Assembly: GCF_947497915.1 (NCBI RefSeq)
Contig: NZ_CANMIJ010000001.1
Location: 1,547,611-1,611,610, forward strand
Direction of reading: 5' to 3'
Source of the DNA: an uncultured Erythrobacter sp.
GTDB lineage: Bacteria > Pseudomonadota > Alphaproteobacteria > Sphingomonadales > Sphingomonadaceae
Length of the DNA: 64,000 bases
Shown here: piece by piece, positions 25,484-33,695 of the stretch
Layout of the letters: every line of letters starts with the position of its first letter
Numbering within the stretch: the first letter of the stretch is position 1
Position numbers and translations under genes: made by a program
The notes under the pieces: generated by a model
What the model was told of the DNA's origin: nothing
Seen by the model: only the letters and a program-made list of their open reading frames with translations
The model's database searches: none

Positions 25484-25497
25484 CGACCCAATTGCGG
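25484..25497 (-). repeat. short dispersed element, core CCGCAATTGGGTCG (reverse strand)
   Basis: With flanks the element reads GTCCGC...GCGGAC (25476-25500), a clean inverted repeat about 25 bp long. It lies between ilvE and the HEPN gene. Confidence 0.78.
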
Positions 25498-25535
25498 ACG
25501 TTGCCGTTGGTTCCCTAGTGTGCGAAATCAATTCA

Positions 25536-26699
25536 ATGATGACTACTAGAGATGAACACCTGCTCAAAATTCTCGAACGCCTTCCCAAAAGTGAGACAAA
25601 TGAACAAGCCAGTTCGGGGTTTGCCATTGCAACACTTGCTGTCCGAACACACTCGGATTTAATTGAGGAAGTGCAGGATTGCCTCAACGTTCACAGCGAA
25701 TTTTCAATTGAACGCCAAGTGTTTTACGATTCCGCTCAGTTGCATTTCCACCCCTATACGGCTGCGATGTCTATCGTTGGTTATGCCATGCAGCACGGGT
25801 CGCAAATGGCGGTTGATTGGTATCGAAAGATCATAAATGCAAAGACTGCAACGGTCCGACATTCTGGATTGGTATCAGGACTTACAGTCAACAACCGAAT
25901 CGAATTTTCCAATGAAATCTCGATCATGCCATTGGGCGAAGCTGGCGATGGCCCGCAGGTTTTGACCGCAAGGCAGCATTCGTTGCCCGGTGTCATGCAC
26001 GGCGTTTTCGGCACCCATTTTACCGCAATCGCCTTTCGGGACGCCGAGTATGAGCAATCAGACAGAATGCCGAGGCCGCCTGCGTCTCATGAATTCATTC
26101 ACGATACTGAAGAAGTTTTGATCGGTTGCGTATTGAATGAGGGGCTCGCGCCAGCGCTCACTGTAGATTGGGATGAGTTTTGCAATTCCGAGATGCGTGC
26201 TGCTGAGAATAGCTATGGTTCGGGTGGAAACCCGCAGGAAGCGCCTGTTACATGGGGCCGAGTTCTTACCGAAGACGACGTGCCTAACATTGAGCTCTAT
26301 CTAGCTCTTGAAGAAAAATTCAGGAAAAAAATGCGTGTTGCACTGACGCGTGTCGGATGGGCTCGCCGCAAACAGTCGGCAGCAAACAAAGCTATAGAGT
26401 ATAGCATCGCCTTAGAAGCTTTACTTAGCGATGGAAACACAGAAATGACCCATAAGATTTCCACCAGGGCGGCGATTATCTTGGGTGAGGGTATTGAGGG
26501 GCGAGCAAAATATCGCAAACTAATAAAGGCACTTTATGCTTTGCGCAGCAAGGCTGTGCACGGCTCAATCGTCAATGAAGTAGGAGATGGTGATGTTGTT
26601 AGAGAAAGTGAAAGAGCTATTTCGAAATTGTTAGTAACCGCAGCGCAGAGAGGTCGCGATTTTGATTTTGATCGCCTTGATCTTATTGCGCAAACCTAG
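25536..26699 (+). CDS. ApeA-like HEPN-domain protein, putative defence RNase
   Basis: 387 residues from the ATG at 25536 (a GTG at 25518 is also possible). The C-terminal 120 residues have the ApeA-type HEPN pattern: KAIEYSIALEALLSDGNTE, THKISTRAAIILGEG, then ALYALRSKAVHGS with the R-x4-H catalytic motif (Arg337, His342). The N-terminal 250 residues are not recognised. HEPN proteins of this kind act as ribonucleases in abortive anti-phage systems; ApeA itself is longer. The gene is AT-richer than ilvE and trhO, stands alone, and has the short repeat just upstream, which fits recent acquisition. Function inferred from the C-terminal motif only. Confidence 0.78.
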   Translation: MMTTRDEHLLKILERLPKSETNEQASSGFAIATLAVRTHSDLIEEVQDCLNVHSEFSIERQVFYDSAQLHFHPYTAAMSIVGYAMQHGSQMAVDWYRKIINAKTATVRHSGLVSGLTVNNRIEFSNEISIMPLGEAGDGPQVLTARQHSLPGVMHGVFGTHFTAIAFRDAEYEQSDRMPRPPASHEFIHDTEEVLIGCVLNEGLAPALTVDWDEFCNSEMRAAENSYGSGGNPQEAPVTWGRVLTEDDVPNIELYLALEEKFRKKMRVALTRVGWARRKQSAANKAIEYSIALEALLSDGNTEMTHKISTRAAIILGEGIEGRAKYRKLIKALYALRSKAVHGSIVNEVGDGDVVRESERAISKLLVTAAQRGRDFDFDRLDLIAQT

Positions 26700-26816
26700 C
26701 GAGCACCCGCTTTCCATCCCAGTCTATGCCCACCAGCACCACCTTGATGTTCCCTGAATCCTGCCTCATCAGCGGCCCTTGCAGGCAAGCACCTCAGCAA
26801 GCTAAACGCCTTCGCT

Positions 26817-27863
26817 ATGCCAAACCCCGAACCTCCCATCCAAGTCGCTGCGCTGTATTGCTTTGCGCCTTTTGACGATCCGGCTGTGCACCAATCGCCT
26901 TTGCAGACTGTGTGCGAGGATGCGGGTACGAAGGGGACTATCCTGCTGGCCCCAGAAGGCGTGAACGGGACAATTGCTGGAACGCCTGACGGGATCGAAG
27001 CGGTGCTCGCGCATATCCGCGCCCTTCCCGGCTGCGCGGAATTTGATGTCAAATTCAGCCACGCCGATGAAATGCCTTTCAACCGGATGAAGGTGCGGCT
27101 GAAGCGCGAGATCGTCACCATGGGCGAGCCGGACATTGATCCCCGCGCCAGCGTGGGCCGCTATGTCGCGCCTGAGGATTGGAATGATCTGATCAGCGAT
27201 CCTGACACCATCGTGATCGACACCCGCAACGATTATGAGGTCGCGGTTGGCACATTCGAAGGCGCGGTTGATCCGAAGACGAAGTCTTTCCGCGAATTCC
27301 CGACATGGTTCCGCGAGCACCGTGAGGATTTGCTCGAAGGCAAAAAGAAGGTCGCGATGTTCTGCACCGGCGGCATTCGCTGCGAGAAATCGACCAGCTT
27401 TCTACGCTCCGAAGGGATCGAGGATGTGTTCCACCTGAAAGGCGGAATCCTCAAATACCTTGAAACGGTGCCCGAAGAAGACAGCAAATGGGAAGGCGAA
27501 TGCTTCGTCTTTGATCAGCGGGTTGCCGTGAAACACGGGCTTGAGCTGGGGTCATACGGACAATGCTTTGCCTGCCGGATGCCGCTAACCGAGCAGGAAA
27601 TGGCTTCCGAAGATTACGCCGCCGGGATCAGCTGCCCGCATTGCATTGCGACACGCGGCGAGGAGCAGCGCGCCCGCTATGCCGAACGGCAACGCCAACA
27701 GCAGCTCGCCAAACAGCGCGGCGAAGTGCATGTCGGCGCTGCGCCAAAAAGCAGTCAGACAGACGCCGCAGAATTGCCGGATGGCGGGTGGGAAGCGAAC
27801 TTCCCGCGCGGCCTCACCGGCGACCTCTCGCCTGATGCCGAACCGAATGAGGGAGCCGAATGA
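26817..27863 (+). CDS. trhO: tRNA uridine(34) hydroxylase TrhO (rhodanese family)
   Basis: 348 residues. N-terminal acylphosphatase-like part ([23 protein letters not shown]), a rhodanese domain with the active Cys in [15 protein letters not shown], and a C-terminal Cys-rich segment ([21 protein letters not shown]) that looks like a zinc site. TrhO uses O2 to hydroxylate U34 of tRNAs on the way to 5-methoxy/5-carboxymethoxyuridine. A charged tail of about 60 residues extends beyond the usual end. It overlaps the gst gene by 4 bp (ATGA), so both are co-translated. Confidence 0.92.
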   Translation: MPNPEPPIQVAALYCFAPFDDPAVHQSPLQTVCEDAGTKGTILLAPEGVNGTIAGTPDGIEAVLAHIRALPGCAEFDVKFSHADEMPFNRMKVRLKREIVTMGEPDIDPRASVGRYVAPEDWNDLISDPDTIVIDTRNDYEVAVGTFEGAVDPKTKSFREFPTWFREHREDLLEGKKKVAMFCTGGIRCEKSTSFLRSEGIEDVFHLKGGILKYLETVPEEDSKWEGECFVFDQRVAVKHGLELGSYGQCFACRMPLTEQEMASEDYAAGISCPHCIATRGEEQRARYAERQRQQQLAKQRGEVHVGAAPKSSQTDAAELPDGGWEANFPRGLTGDLSPDAEPNEGAE

Positions 27864-28501
27864 GCGCCCTGCCCATCCTCTATTCTTTCCGCCGCTGCCC
27901 CTATGCGATGCGGGCGCGCATGGCCTTATGGATTGCCGGCATCACGGTGGAGCTGCGCGAGGTAAAGCTGGCCGATAAACCGCCGCAGCTTGCCGAGGCA
28001 TCTGCCAAAGCGACCGTTCCGGTTTTGGTGTTAGAAGACGGCACAGTCATTGATGAAAGCATCGCGATCATGCGCTGGGCCCTAGGCCAGAACGATCCCG
28101 AAGGTTGGCTTGACGGCGACAACGCAGCTCTGATCCACGGCAATGACGGCGCGTTCAAACATCACCTTGATCGCTACAAATACCCGACCCGCTACACCGA
28201 TGATCCAGACCACGGGAAAGTCGATCACCGCACAGAAGGGCTCGCCATCTTGCAAGACCTCGATATGGGGCTGGCACGCCACGCGCATCTTTGCGGATCA
28301 CAGCGGACCCTCACCGATATCGCGCTGTTCCCGTTTATCCGTCAGTTTGCGAACACAAACCGCGACTGGTTCGATGAACAGCCCATCCCGCATGTGCAGG
28401 AATGGCTGGAGGAGCACCTCGCATCTGATCTGTTCAAATCCGTTATGCCAAAATTTGCACCATGGAAATCGGGTGATGAGCCAATAGCTTTCGGGAAATA
28501 A
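27860..28501 (+). CDS. glutathione S-transferase family protein
   Basis: 213 residues. Thioredoxin-like N-terminal domain with [16 protein letters not shown] (Cys active-site variant) and [17 protein letters not shown] (cis-Pro and Ser of the glutathione site); helical C-terminal domain from about residue 90 with [15 protein letters not shown]. The CPYAMRAR motif resembles omega/beta-like GSTs that act as thiol reductases. Coupled to trhO by a 4-bp overlap; the pairing with a tRNA hydroxylase has no known functional reason. Confidence 0.9.
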   Translation: MSALPILYSFRRCPYAMRARMALWIAGITVELREVKLADKPPQLAEASAKATVPVLVLEDGTVIDESIAIMRWALGQNDPEGWLDGDNAALIHGNDGAFKHHLDRYKYPTRYTDDPDHGKVDHRTEGLAILQDLDMGLARHAHLCGSQRTLTDIALFPFIRQFANTNRDWFDEQPIPHVQEWLEEHLASDLFKSVMPKFAPWKSGDEPIAFGK

Positions 28502-28503
28502 GC

Positions 28504-28524
28504 GCCCGTTTGGGCAGGGTTTTT
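28504..28524 (+). terminator. weak hairpin after gst
   Basis: GCCC-GTTT-GGGC (28504-28515) followed by AGGGTTTTT. The stem is short, so this is a low-confidence terminator. Confidence 0.3.
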
Positions 28525-28561
28525 CACCCTATCTTTACCTTCCTAGCCCAATCCATTTCCC

Positions 28562-28939
28562 GTGGAACTGCTTGCTCCAAAATATTCTGTCGAACCGCAT
28601 ATCGACAAGCGCGAAGTGCATTGGCGCGTCGAAGGCCTATTTGACGTGGCGAAATCGCTTGAGCTGCAAAAGGCACTGTTCAAAGCCGCGCAGCCCTTGA
28701 TCGAGGATGGCAAAGGCTTTCGCGTTATGGCGGATATGCGCGATTTTCCGGTTCAAACGCGCGCTATCGCCGAGATTATTGAGCAGACCCAAATTGGCTC
28801 TGCGAAGCTGGGCGTGCATAAGATGGTCGTCATCTATTCGTCTGTTCTCGTGAAGCAGCAATGGCGCCGCGTTTCCGAAGTGATGGACATCGAATTCTTC
28901 GAAACCGAGCAAGACGCGCTCCAGTGGCTGCGGACGTGA
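28562..28939 (+). CDS. STAS/SpoIIAA-like protein (first of tandem pair)
   Basis: 125 residues, GTG start at 28562 with no clear RBS. Alternating beta/alpha pattern with FRVMADMRDFPVQTR, GVHKMVVIYSSVLVKQQWRRVS and the end EFFETEQDALQWL, which fits the SpoIIAA-like (STAS/SEC14-related) family of small cytoplasmic proteins. It lacks the DSSG phosphorylation motif of anti-sigma antagonists. Its role is unknown; it is homologous along its length to the next gene. Confidence 0.72.
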   Translation: MELLAPKYSVEPHIDKREVHWRVEGLFDVAKSLELQKALFKAAQPLIEDGKGFRVMADMRDFPVQTRAIAEIIEQTQIGSAKLGVHKMVVIYSSVLVKQQWRRVSEVMDIEFFETEQDALQWLRT

Positions 28940-28957
28940 AAGGGCAATTCTGATCCG

Positions 28958-29341
28958 ATGAGCACAACAGCCCCGTCCCATACGCTCGAGCTGATCGAGC
29001 AACATTGTGAAGTACATTTCACGATCGGCGGGTTCTGGACGCTAGAAGGGATGCAAGGCTTTCTCGGCGAGATCAATGAGACGGTTCTGCCTCTGATGAA
29101 GGCCCGCGCGCCGATTTACGCGATGGGAGATTTCACCGATTTCGTCCCGCAAGATCGCGCGACGGGTGATGCAATTCGCGATCACTTGCTAGGCTCGGTC
29201 AAATACGGTCTGAAACGAGTGGCTATTGTAGGCGCATCGCCACTCACCACGCTGCAATATAAGCGGTTGAGCGATGGATTACAGGTCGAGTTCTTTGATT
29301 CAAAAGCGGCCGGAACCGCGTGGCTGCGCGCCGACCGCTAA
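28958..29341 (+). CDS. STAS/SpoIIAA-like protein (second of tandem pair)
   Basis: 127 residues, ATG preceded by GAAAGGG. Same fold pattern as the gene 18 bp upstream: IYAMGDFTDFVPQDRATG aligns with RVMADMRDFPVQTRAIA, and VEFFDSKAAGTAWL with IEFFETEQDALQWL. Overall identity looks low, so the duplication is old. Probably co-transcribed. Convergent with the LysR gene, which ends 2 bp away. Confidence 0.75.
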   Translation: MSTTAPSHTLELIEQHCEVHFTIGGFWTLEGMQGFLGEINETVLPLMKARAPIYAMGDFTDFVPQDRATGDAIRDHLLGSVKYGLKRVAIVGASPLTTLQYKRLSDGLQVEFFDSKAAGTAWLRADR

Positions 29342-29343
29342 GG

Positions 29344-30234
29344 TTAGGCAAGCCCGTCCCTAAATGCATCAATGAGCCAGCTTGCCGCGGGCCCCAGCCG
29401 ATCATCGCGGCGCCATAGCGCGCTTAAGGGATAGTGATCGCCGGGCTTTTCCGGCAGGTCCAGTTCGACCAGCCGCCCGCTTTCCAGATCATCGGCCACC
29501 ATCGCGCGCGGCATATTGCCCCAGCCCAGCCCCTCTTTCAGCAGCGAGTGTTTCGCACTGAGATCGCCCAGCCTCCATGTCAGCGGGCTAAGCACGGAAA
29601 ATTCGCGCCCCTGCGTCAGGTCTGATCGATCAGCGAGCACCAGCTGCAGATGGCCGCGGCTTTCGCCCGGCGCGATGCCTTTGGCCGATAGTGGGTGATC
29701 GGGCGCGGCGACGGGAATAAGTTCGACCTCGCCGATATGTTGACGCTCCAATGACGGTTGATCCCCGATCACAGGGCCGCCAACTGCAATCTGAGCCCGC
29801 CCGTCCAGCAGGCATTCCGCCACCGCGCCCAGCCCTTCAATATTGAGTTTGAGCGCAACCGTGGGGAACATCCGCCGAAATTCGCCCAGCACCCGCGCGG
29901 TAAGCTCGCCCGGCATCATAACGTCCAGAACCAGCCCGATATCGCTTTCCAGCCCCGCATGGAGCGAGCGCGTCTTTGCCAGCAGTGCATCGACGCGGTC
30001 CGTGACAGAGCGCGCCTCGGCAAGCAGCCCCTCGCCCGCTTCGGTAAGCACAGGTTTGCGCGAACCCTCACGCTCAAACAGCGAAACGGCAAGCTGCGCT
30101 TCCAACTGCGCGATCCCGTAACTGATCGCGGAAACCGCGCGGCCTGTTGCCCGCGCGGCGCCGCCAAAACTGCCATGCTCCACTATGGAGAGGAAAATGC
30201 GCAGTTGATCGAGAGTGGGGTCGCCGAGCTTCAT
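29344..30234 (-). CDS. LysR family transcriptional regulator
   Basis: 296 residues from the ATG at 30234. HTH at about 5-65: LDQLRIFLSIVEHGSFGGAAR and AVSAISYGIAQLE, LTEAGEGLL. The substrate-binding domain (about 95-290) is of normal length. A longer frame (to 30261) would cover a 19-bp palindrome at 30242-30260, so the shorter start is chosen. It is divergent from pirin-azoR-doxX, the usual arrangement for LysR control. In related bacteria similar regulators respond to quinones or electrophiles, an inference from the target genes. Confidence 0.92.
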   Translation of the reverse strand: MKLGDPTLDQLRIFLSIVEHGSFGGAARATGRAVSAISYGIAQLEAQLAVSLFEREGSRKPVLTEAGEGLLAEARSVTDRVDALLAKTRSLHAGLESDIGLVLDVMMPGELTARVLGEFRRMFPTVALKLNIEGLGAVAECLLDGRAQIAVGGPVIGDQPSLERQHIGEVELIPVAAPDHPLSAKGIAPGESRGHLQLVLADRSDLTQGREFSVLSPLTWRLGDLSAKHSLLKEGLGWGNMPRAMVADDLESGRLVELDLPEKPGDHYPLSALWRRDDRLGPAASWLIDAFRDGLA

Positions 30235-30241
30235 TGCCACA

Positions 30242-30260
30242 TGTTCGGATAATCTGAACA
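30242..30260. promoter_or_regulatory. predicted LysR-binding palindrome
   Basis: TGTTCGGATAATCTGAACA, near-perfect dyad (one mismatched pair) centred on 30251, 8 bp upstream of the lysR start and about 100 bp before the pirin gene. It fits a T-N11-A type LysR site. Confidence 0.72.
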
Positions 30261-30363
30261 TTTTGGCAAGTTTTATCGCAGTTATCAGGATGTCATTCCG
30301 CGCCTATCTCCAACTCAACGAAGCGGTGCAGATCATCTCACCCGCTTCAACAGGAGACTTGCA

Positions 30364-31077
30364 ATGATCGAACTTCGTCCATTTGACACCCTCGGCGCTG
30401 CCAATCACGGTTGGCTCGACGCGCATCATCACTTCTCTTTTGCGAGCTATCATGATGCTGCCCGCGTCAATTGGGGCAACTTGCGCGTCTGGAACGATGA
30501 TGCCATCGCGCCGGGCCAAGGCTTCCCCACTCACCCGCATGAAGACATGGAAATCATTACCTATGTCCGCAAAGGGGCCATCACCCACCGCGACAGCATG
30601 GGCAATGAAGGCCGCACCGAAGCAGGCGATGTTCAGGTGATGAGCGCAGGCAACGGCGTGCGGCATTCGGAATACAATCTGGAGGATGAGGAAACGACCC
30701 TCTTCCAGATCTGGATCATTCCTGATGAGCGCGGCGGCGAGCCAAGCTGGGGCGCGAAGTCATTCCCCAAAGGCGACCGGGCAGGCGCATTCGTTCCGCT
30801 GGCCACCAGCACCGCGAATGACAATGACCGCGCGGAAGGTGCGCTGCCAATCCGCACCGATGCCCGCGTCCTTGGCGCGACCATCAAAGCGGGTGAAAGC
30901 GTGACCTACACACCGAAATCGGCTGATCGTCACCTCTATTTGGTGCCCGCCACAGGAGCCGTGAAGGTCGATGATGTCACCGCCAATGCACGAGACGGCG
31001 TGGCGATTACCCAGCTGGAGAGCGTGACCATCACCGCTCTCGAAGACAGCGAAGTGGTGCTCGTAGACGCCGCCTAA
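30364..31077 (+). CDS. pirin family protein (possible quercetin dioxygenase)
   Basis: 237 residues, bicupin. N-terminal cupin holds the metal motif FPTHPHEDMEIITYV (His, His) and MSAGNGVRHSEYN (His, Glu follows), as in YhhW/pirin. The opening LGAANHGWLDAHHHFSFASYHD is characteristic. Some pirins cleave quercetin; most have a suspected redox-sensing role. First gene of the pirin-azoR-doxX unit, divergent from the LysR gene. RBS CAGGAGAC upstream. Confidence 0.93.
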   Translation: MIELRPFDTLGAANHGWLDAHHHFSFASYHDAARVNWGNLRVWNDDAIAPGQGFPTHPHEDMEIITYVRKGAITHRDSMGNEGRTEAGDVQVMSAGNGVRHSEYNLEDEETTLFQIWIIPDERGGEPSWGAKSFPKGDRAGAFVPLATSTANDNDRAEGALPIRTDARVLGATIKAGESVTYTPKSADRHLYLVPATGAVKVDDVTANARDGVAITQLESVTITALEDSEVVLVDAA

Positions 31078-31082
31078 CCTTT

Positions 31083-31115
31083 TGAGCCAGCCGGATCCCC
31101 CCTCCGGCTGGCTCA
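31083..31115 (+). terminator. long hairpin between pirin and azoR genes
   Basis: GAGCCAGCCGGA (31084-31095) and TCCGGCTGGCTC (31103-31114) pair perfectly around a 7-nt loop; a further T-A pair extends the stem. Only TCCTATTT follows, so it may be an attenuating or RNA-processing hairpin rather than a full terminator. Confidence 0.55.
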
Positions 31116-31148
31116 TCCTATTTCAGACCAAATTCCAGGAGAATTCCC

Positions 31149-31742
31149 ATGTCCAACATTCTGCATATCTCGGCTTCCATCTGCGGCGATGAAAGCGTTT
31201 CGAACGCGCTTGGTACGGCGCTTGTTCAAGGCCTCGCAGCCAAATCTGGCGCCAGCGTCACCGCCCGTGACCTTTCCAAGAACGACATACCCTTTGTTTC
31301 AGCAAACCGATTTGAGGCGAACCTGACCCCGGCGGATGATCGCACTCCCGCGCAGCAAGATCTTGCACATTTTTCCGATACCTTGATCGCAGAACTGGTG
31401 GCAGCAGACACCATCGTCATCGCAGCGCCGATCTACAATTTCGGCGTTCCCGCCAGCGTCAAAGCGTGGGCCGATATGGTCGCCCGCGCTGGAACGACCT
31501 TCGCCTATACAGAGAATGGCCCTATTGGCTTGCTCGAGGGCAAGAAGGCGTACATCACAGTCGCATCGGGCGGCACGCCGGTTGGCAGTGATATGGATTT
31601 CGCGACCAGCTGGCTCACATTCTTCCTCGGATTCCTCGGCATCAAGGACGTCCAAGTCGTCGCTGCAGATGGCATTATGGGCGCAGATGGCGAAGCAAAG
31701 ATCTCCGCTGCGCATGCCAAAGTTGCCGAAATCGCTGCCTAA
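31149..31742 (+). CDS. azoR: FMN-dependent NADH:quinone oxidoreductase/azoreductase
   Basis: 197 residues, flavodoxin-like fold. Opening SNILHISASICGDESVS (phosphate-binding loop for FMN), IVIAAPIYNFGVPASVKAWAD, and the GSGG-like AYITVASGGTP. AzoR proteins reduce quinones and azo dyes by two electrons, protecting cells from thiol stress. RBS AGGAGAA upstream. Second gene of the LysR-controlled group. Confidence 0.93.
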   Translation: MSNILHISASICGDESVSNALGTALVQGLAAKSGASVTARDLSKNDIPFVSANRFEANLTPADDRTPAQQDLAHFSDTLIAELVAADTIVIAAPIYNFGVPASVKAWADMVARAGTTFAYTENGPIGLLEGKKAYITVASGGTPVGSDMDFATSWLTFFLGFLGIKDVQVVAADGIMGADGEAKISAAHAKVAEIAA

Positions 31743-31768
31743 TTTTCAAGCGCTCAAGGAGAGCCATC

Positions 31769-32155
31769 ATGAACACCGCTATGCAAAACACACTCGCCCT
31801 CGTCGCCCGCTTGCTATTGGCAGCGCTTTTCATCCTTGCCGGCATCAACAAGCTGTCAGGTATGGAAGGAACAGTCGGCTATATCGCATCGGTTGGCCTG
31901 CCCTTCCCCGAGCTCGTCTATTACGCCACCGTTGCGATCGAAATTATCGGCGGCCTAATGCTCGCCGTGGGTTTCAAGACACGGTACGCAGCGGGCGCAC
32001 TGGGCGTTTTCAGCATTTTGGCTGCTGTGCTGTTCCACAATGATTTTTCGCAACAGAGTGAGATCACCGCATTCCTGAAAAACTTCGCCATTGCAGGTGG
32101 CATGTTCGCCATCGCGGCATCTGGCCCGGGAAGCTTTTCCGTCGATCGCGGTTGA
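31769..32155 (+). CDS. DoxX family membrane protein
   Basis: 128 residues, four TM segments. DoxX landmarks: LLLAALFILAGINKLSG, YIASVGLPFPELVYY, IEIIGGLMLAVGFKTR. DoxX proteins often accompany oxidative or electrophile stress genes and may pass electrons to or from quinones. RBS AAGGAGA. Last gene of the unit, ended by the terminator at 32187. Confidence 0.92.
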   Translation: MNTAMQNTLALVARLLLAALFILAGINKLSGMEGTVGYIASVGLPFPELVYYATVAIEIIGGLMLAVGFKTRYAAGALGVFSILAAVLFHNDFSQQSEITAFLKNFAIAGGMFAIAASGPGSFSVDRG

Positions 32156-32186
32156 TTTCTGCCCTCGCAAAGAGGTCTCATGGAGG

Positions 32187-32217
32187 CCGGAGCGATTGTC
32201 CAAGCGCTCCGGTTTTT
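32187..32217 (+). terminator. intrinsic terminator after doxX
   Basis: CCGGAGCG (32187-32194) pairs with CGCTCCGG (32205-32212), 10-nt loop, followed by TTTTT. Confidence 0.88.
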
Positions 32218-32233
32218 CAGCGTCCACCTGAGA

Positions 32234-33577
32234 TCAGGCTGGCTTTTGCACCATGCGTAGCTCCTTGCGTTTGAGCATGTCGTAATACTCCGGTCTGCGC
32301 GGAAATTTGACGATCACAAGAAGCAGCAACGCAACCAACTGGCCTATTCCCGCAATGACAAAGATTGATGCCAATCCGCCCATTTTGTCCGCGAGACCGA
32401 GCATAAACGCCCCAAACGAAATGCCAAAATTGGCAACCGCCATATAGATTGTGAACTGGGTCGCAGCGACTTTCTTATCGCAAAGCCGCATCGAAACCGG
32501 AAGCATCGCAACGGTGCGAAGATTGTTGAGCGCCATCCAGCCATAGAGAAAGGCCATGAAAAGCACGGGGCTCGACCATTGCGGTTCCAACACGAACATC
32601 GCGGCCAGCGACACAATCGTGACAACGATCCAAAGTGTCCCGATTGCCTTTGCGCCAAACCGATCCCCAAGCCATCCGCCAAGGGTCATTACCAATATCC
32701 CAGAAACCAACCCAGCCAACGCATTATGCCAAGAGATTGTCGATACGTCCCATCCGACATAATTGGCTCCGATCAACGGGCTAACCCCGGTCATCCCGCC
32801 GTACAAAATGCCGCCCCCGAACAAAGCAATGATCCATAAAATGCTCTTGCCGGCAAAGATTGAAATGAATGTTGATTTTAGCAACGGCCACCATGCATCC
32901 AATTGAATAGCCAGGTTGCGCTCATGCGCTTCGCCCTTACTCCATGGCAGATTGCGTTCACCTTCGCGCTCTTTGAAGGCAGCGATAAAGAGGCACAGCA
33001 AAGCTATCATTGCCGCCACGCAGAGATAGGCGGCGGGCGCACCGAAGTCTTCGATCACATATCCGGTCATGGCGGTAGCTGCGGCGATACCTATGGCTTG
33101 TCCTCCAAACATCATGCCGCTGCCACGCGCTCGCTCGCCCTCGGTCATGATATCCACCGCGAGGCCGTCAACAGCGACATCTTGAAAGGTGGTGGCCATG
33201 TTCACTACAAAACCGATTGCTCCTAGCACCGCTACATCGCTGGCCGACGGATTGAGCGCGGCGGCCATGAGCAGGCTAGCGATCATCACCAATTGCGCGC
33301 CAAGAATCCAAGCCCGCCGGCGTCCCATCGCCAGAAACGTATATCGATCCATGAAAAAGCCGTTCACCAGCTTTAGCGACCACGGCAGCGCAGTCAGCGC
33401 TGCGACCGAGCCGACATCGGCGGCACTTGCCCCGTTCACCGCCATCCAAGCTGGCACCGCGAACCAGAACAGGCCGATTGGCATTCCCTGACCCACATAA
33501 AGGATGAATAGCGTAAACAGCCTAAGTGACCTGCTGCGTTCAAGCACCAAGCCCGTCGCCCCGGACGTATCGGTCAT
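32234..33577 (-). CDS. MFS transporter (AmpG-like)
   Basis: 447 residues from the ATG at 33577, 12 TM segments. YVGQGMPIGLFWFAVPAWM near the N-terminus and the long fifth region TTFQDVAVDGLAVDIMTEGERARGS-type text are typical of AmpG/PAT-MFS carriers that import muropeptides or acetyl-CoA. No peptidoglycan recycling gene is near, so the substrate stays open. It is 118 bp downstream of the NAD synthetase gene in the same direction. Confidence 0.85.
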   Translation of the reverse strand: MTDTSGATGLVLERSRSLRLFTLFILYVGQGMPIGLFWFAVPAWMAVNGASAADVGSVAALTALPWSLKLVNGFFMDRYTFLAMGRRRAWILGAQLVMIASLLMAAALNPSASDVAVLGAIGFVVNMATTFQDVAVDGLAVDIMTEGERARGSGMMFGGQAIGIAAATAMTGYVIEDFGAPAAYLCVAAMIALLCLFIAAFKEREGERNLPWSKGEAHERNLAIQLDAWWPLLKSTFISIFAGKSILWIIALFGGGILYGGMTGVSPLIGANYVGWDVSTISWHNALAGLVSGILVMTLGGWLGDRFGAKAIGTLWIVVTIVSLAAMFVLEPQWSSPVLFMAFLYGWMALNNLRTVAMLPVSMRLCDKKVAATQFTIYMAVANFGISFGAFMLGLADKMGGLASIFVIAGIGQLVALLLLVIVKFPRRPEYYDMLKRKELRMVQKPA

Positions 33578-33695
33578 CAATTTCCCCGCCAAATAGCACG
33601 CGATCTGCGCGTTCAGGCGACCCCGGAGCACACGTTACAGGCGCGCGCTCCTCTGACAAGCTGACGCGCATCGATTGGCGCGTTCTTACAAGCGA

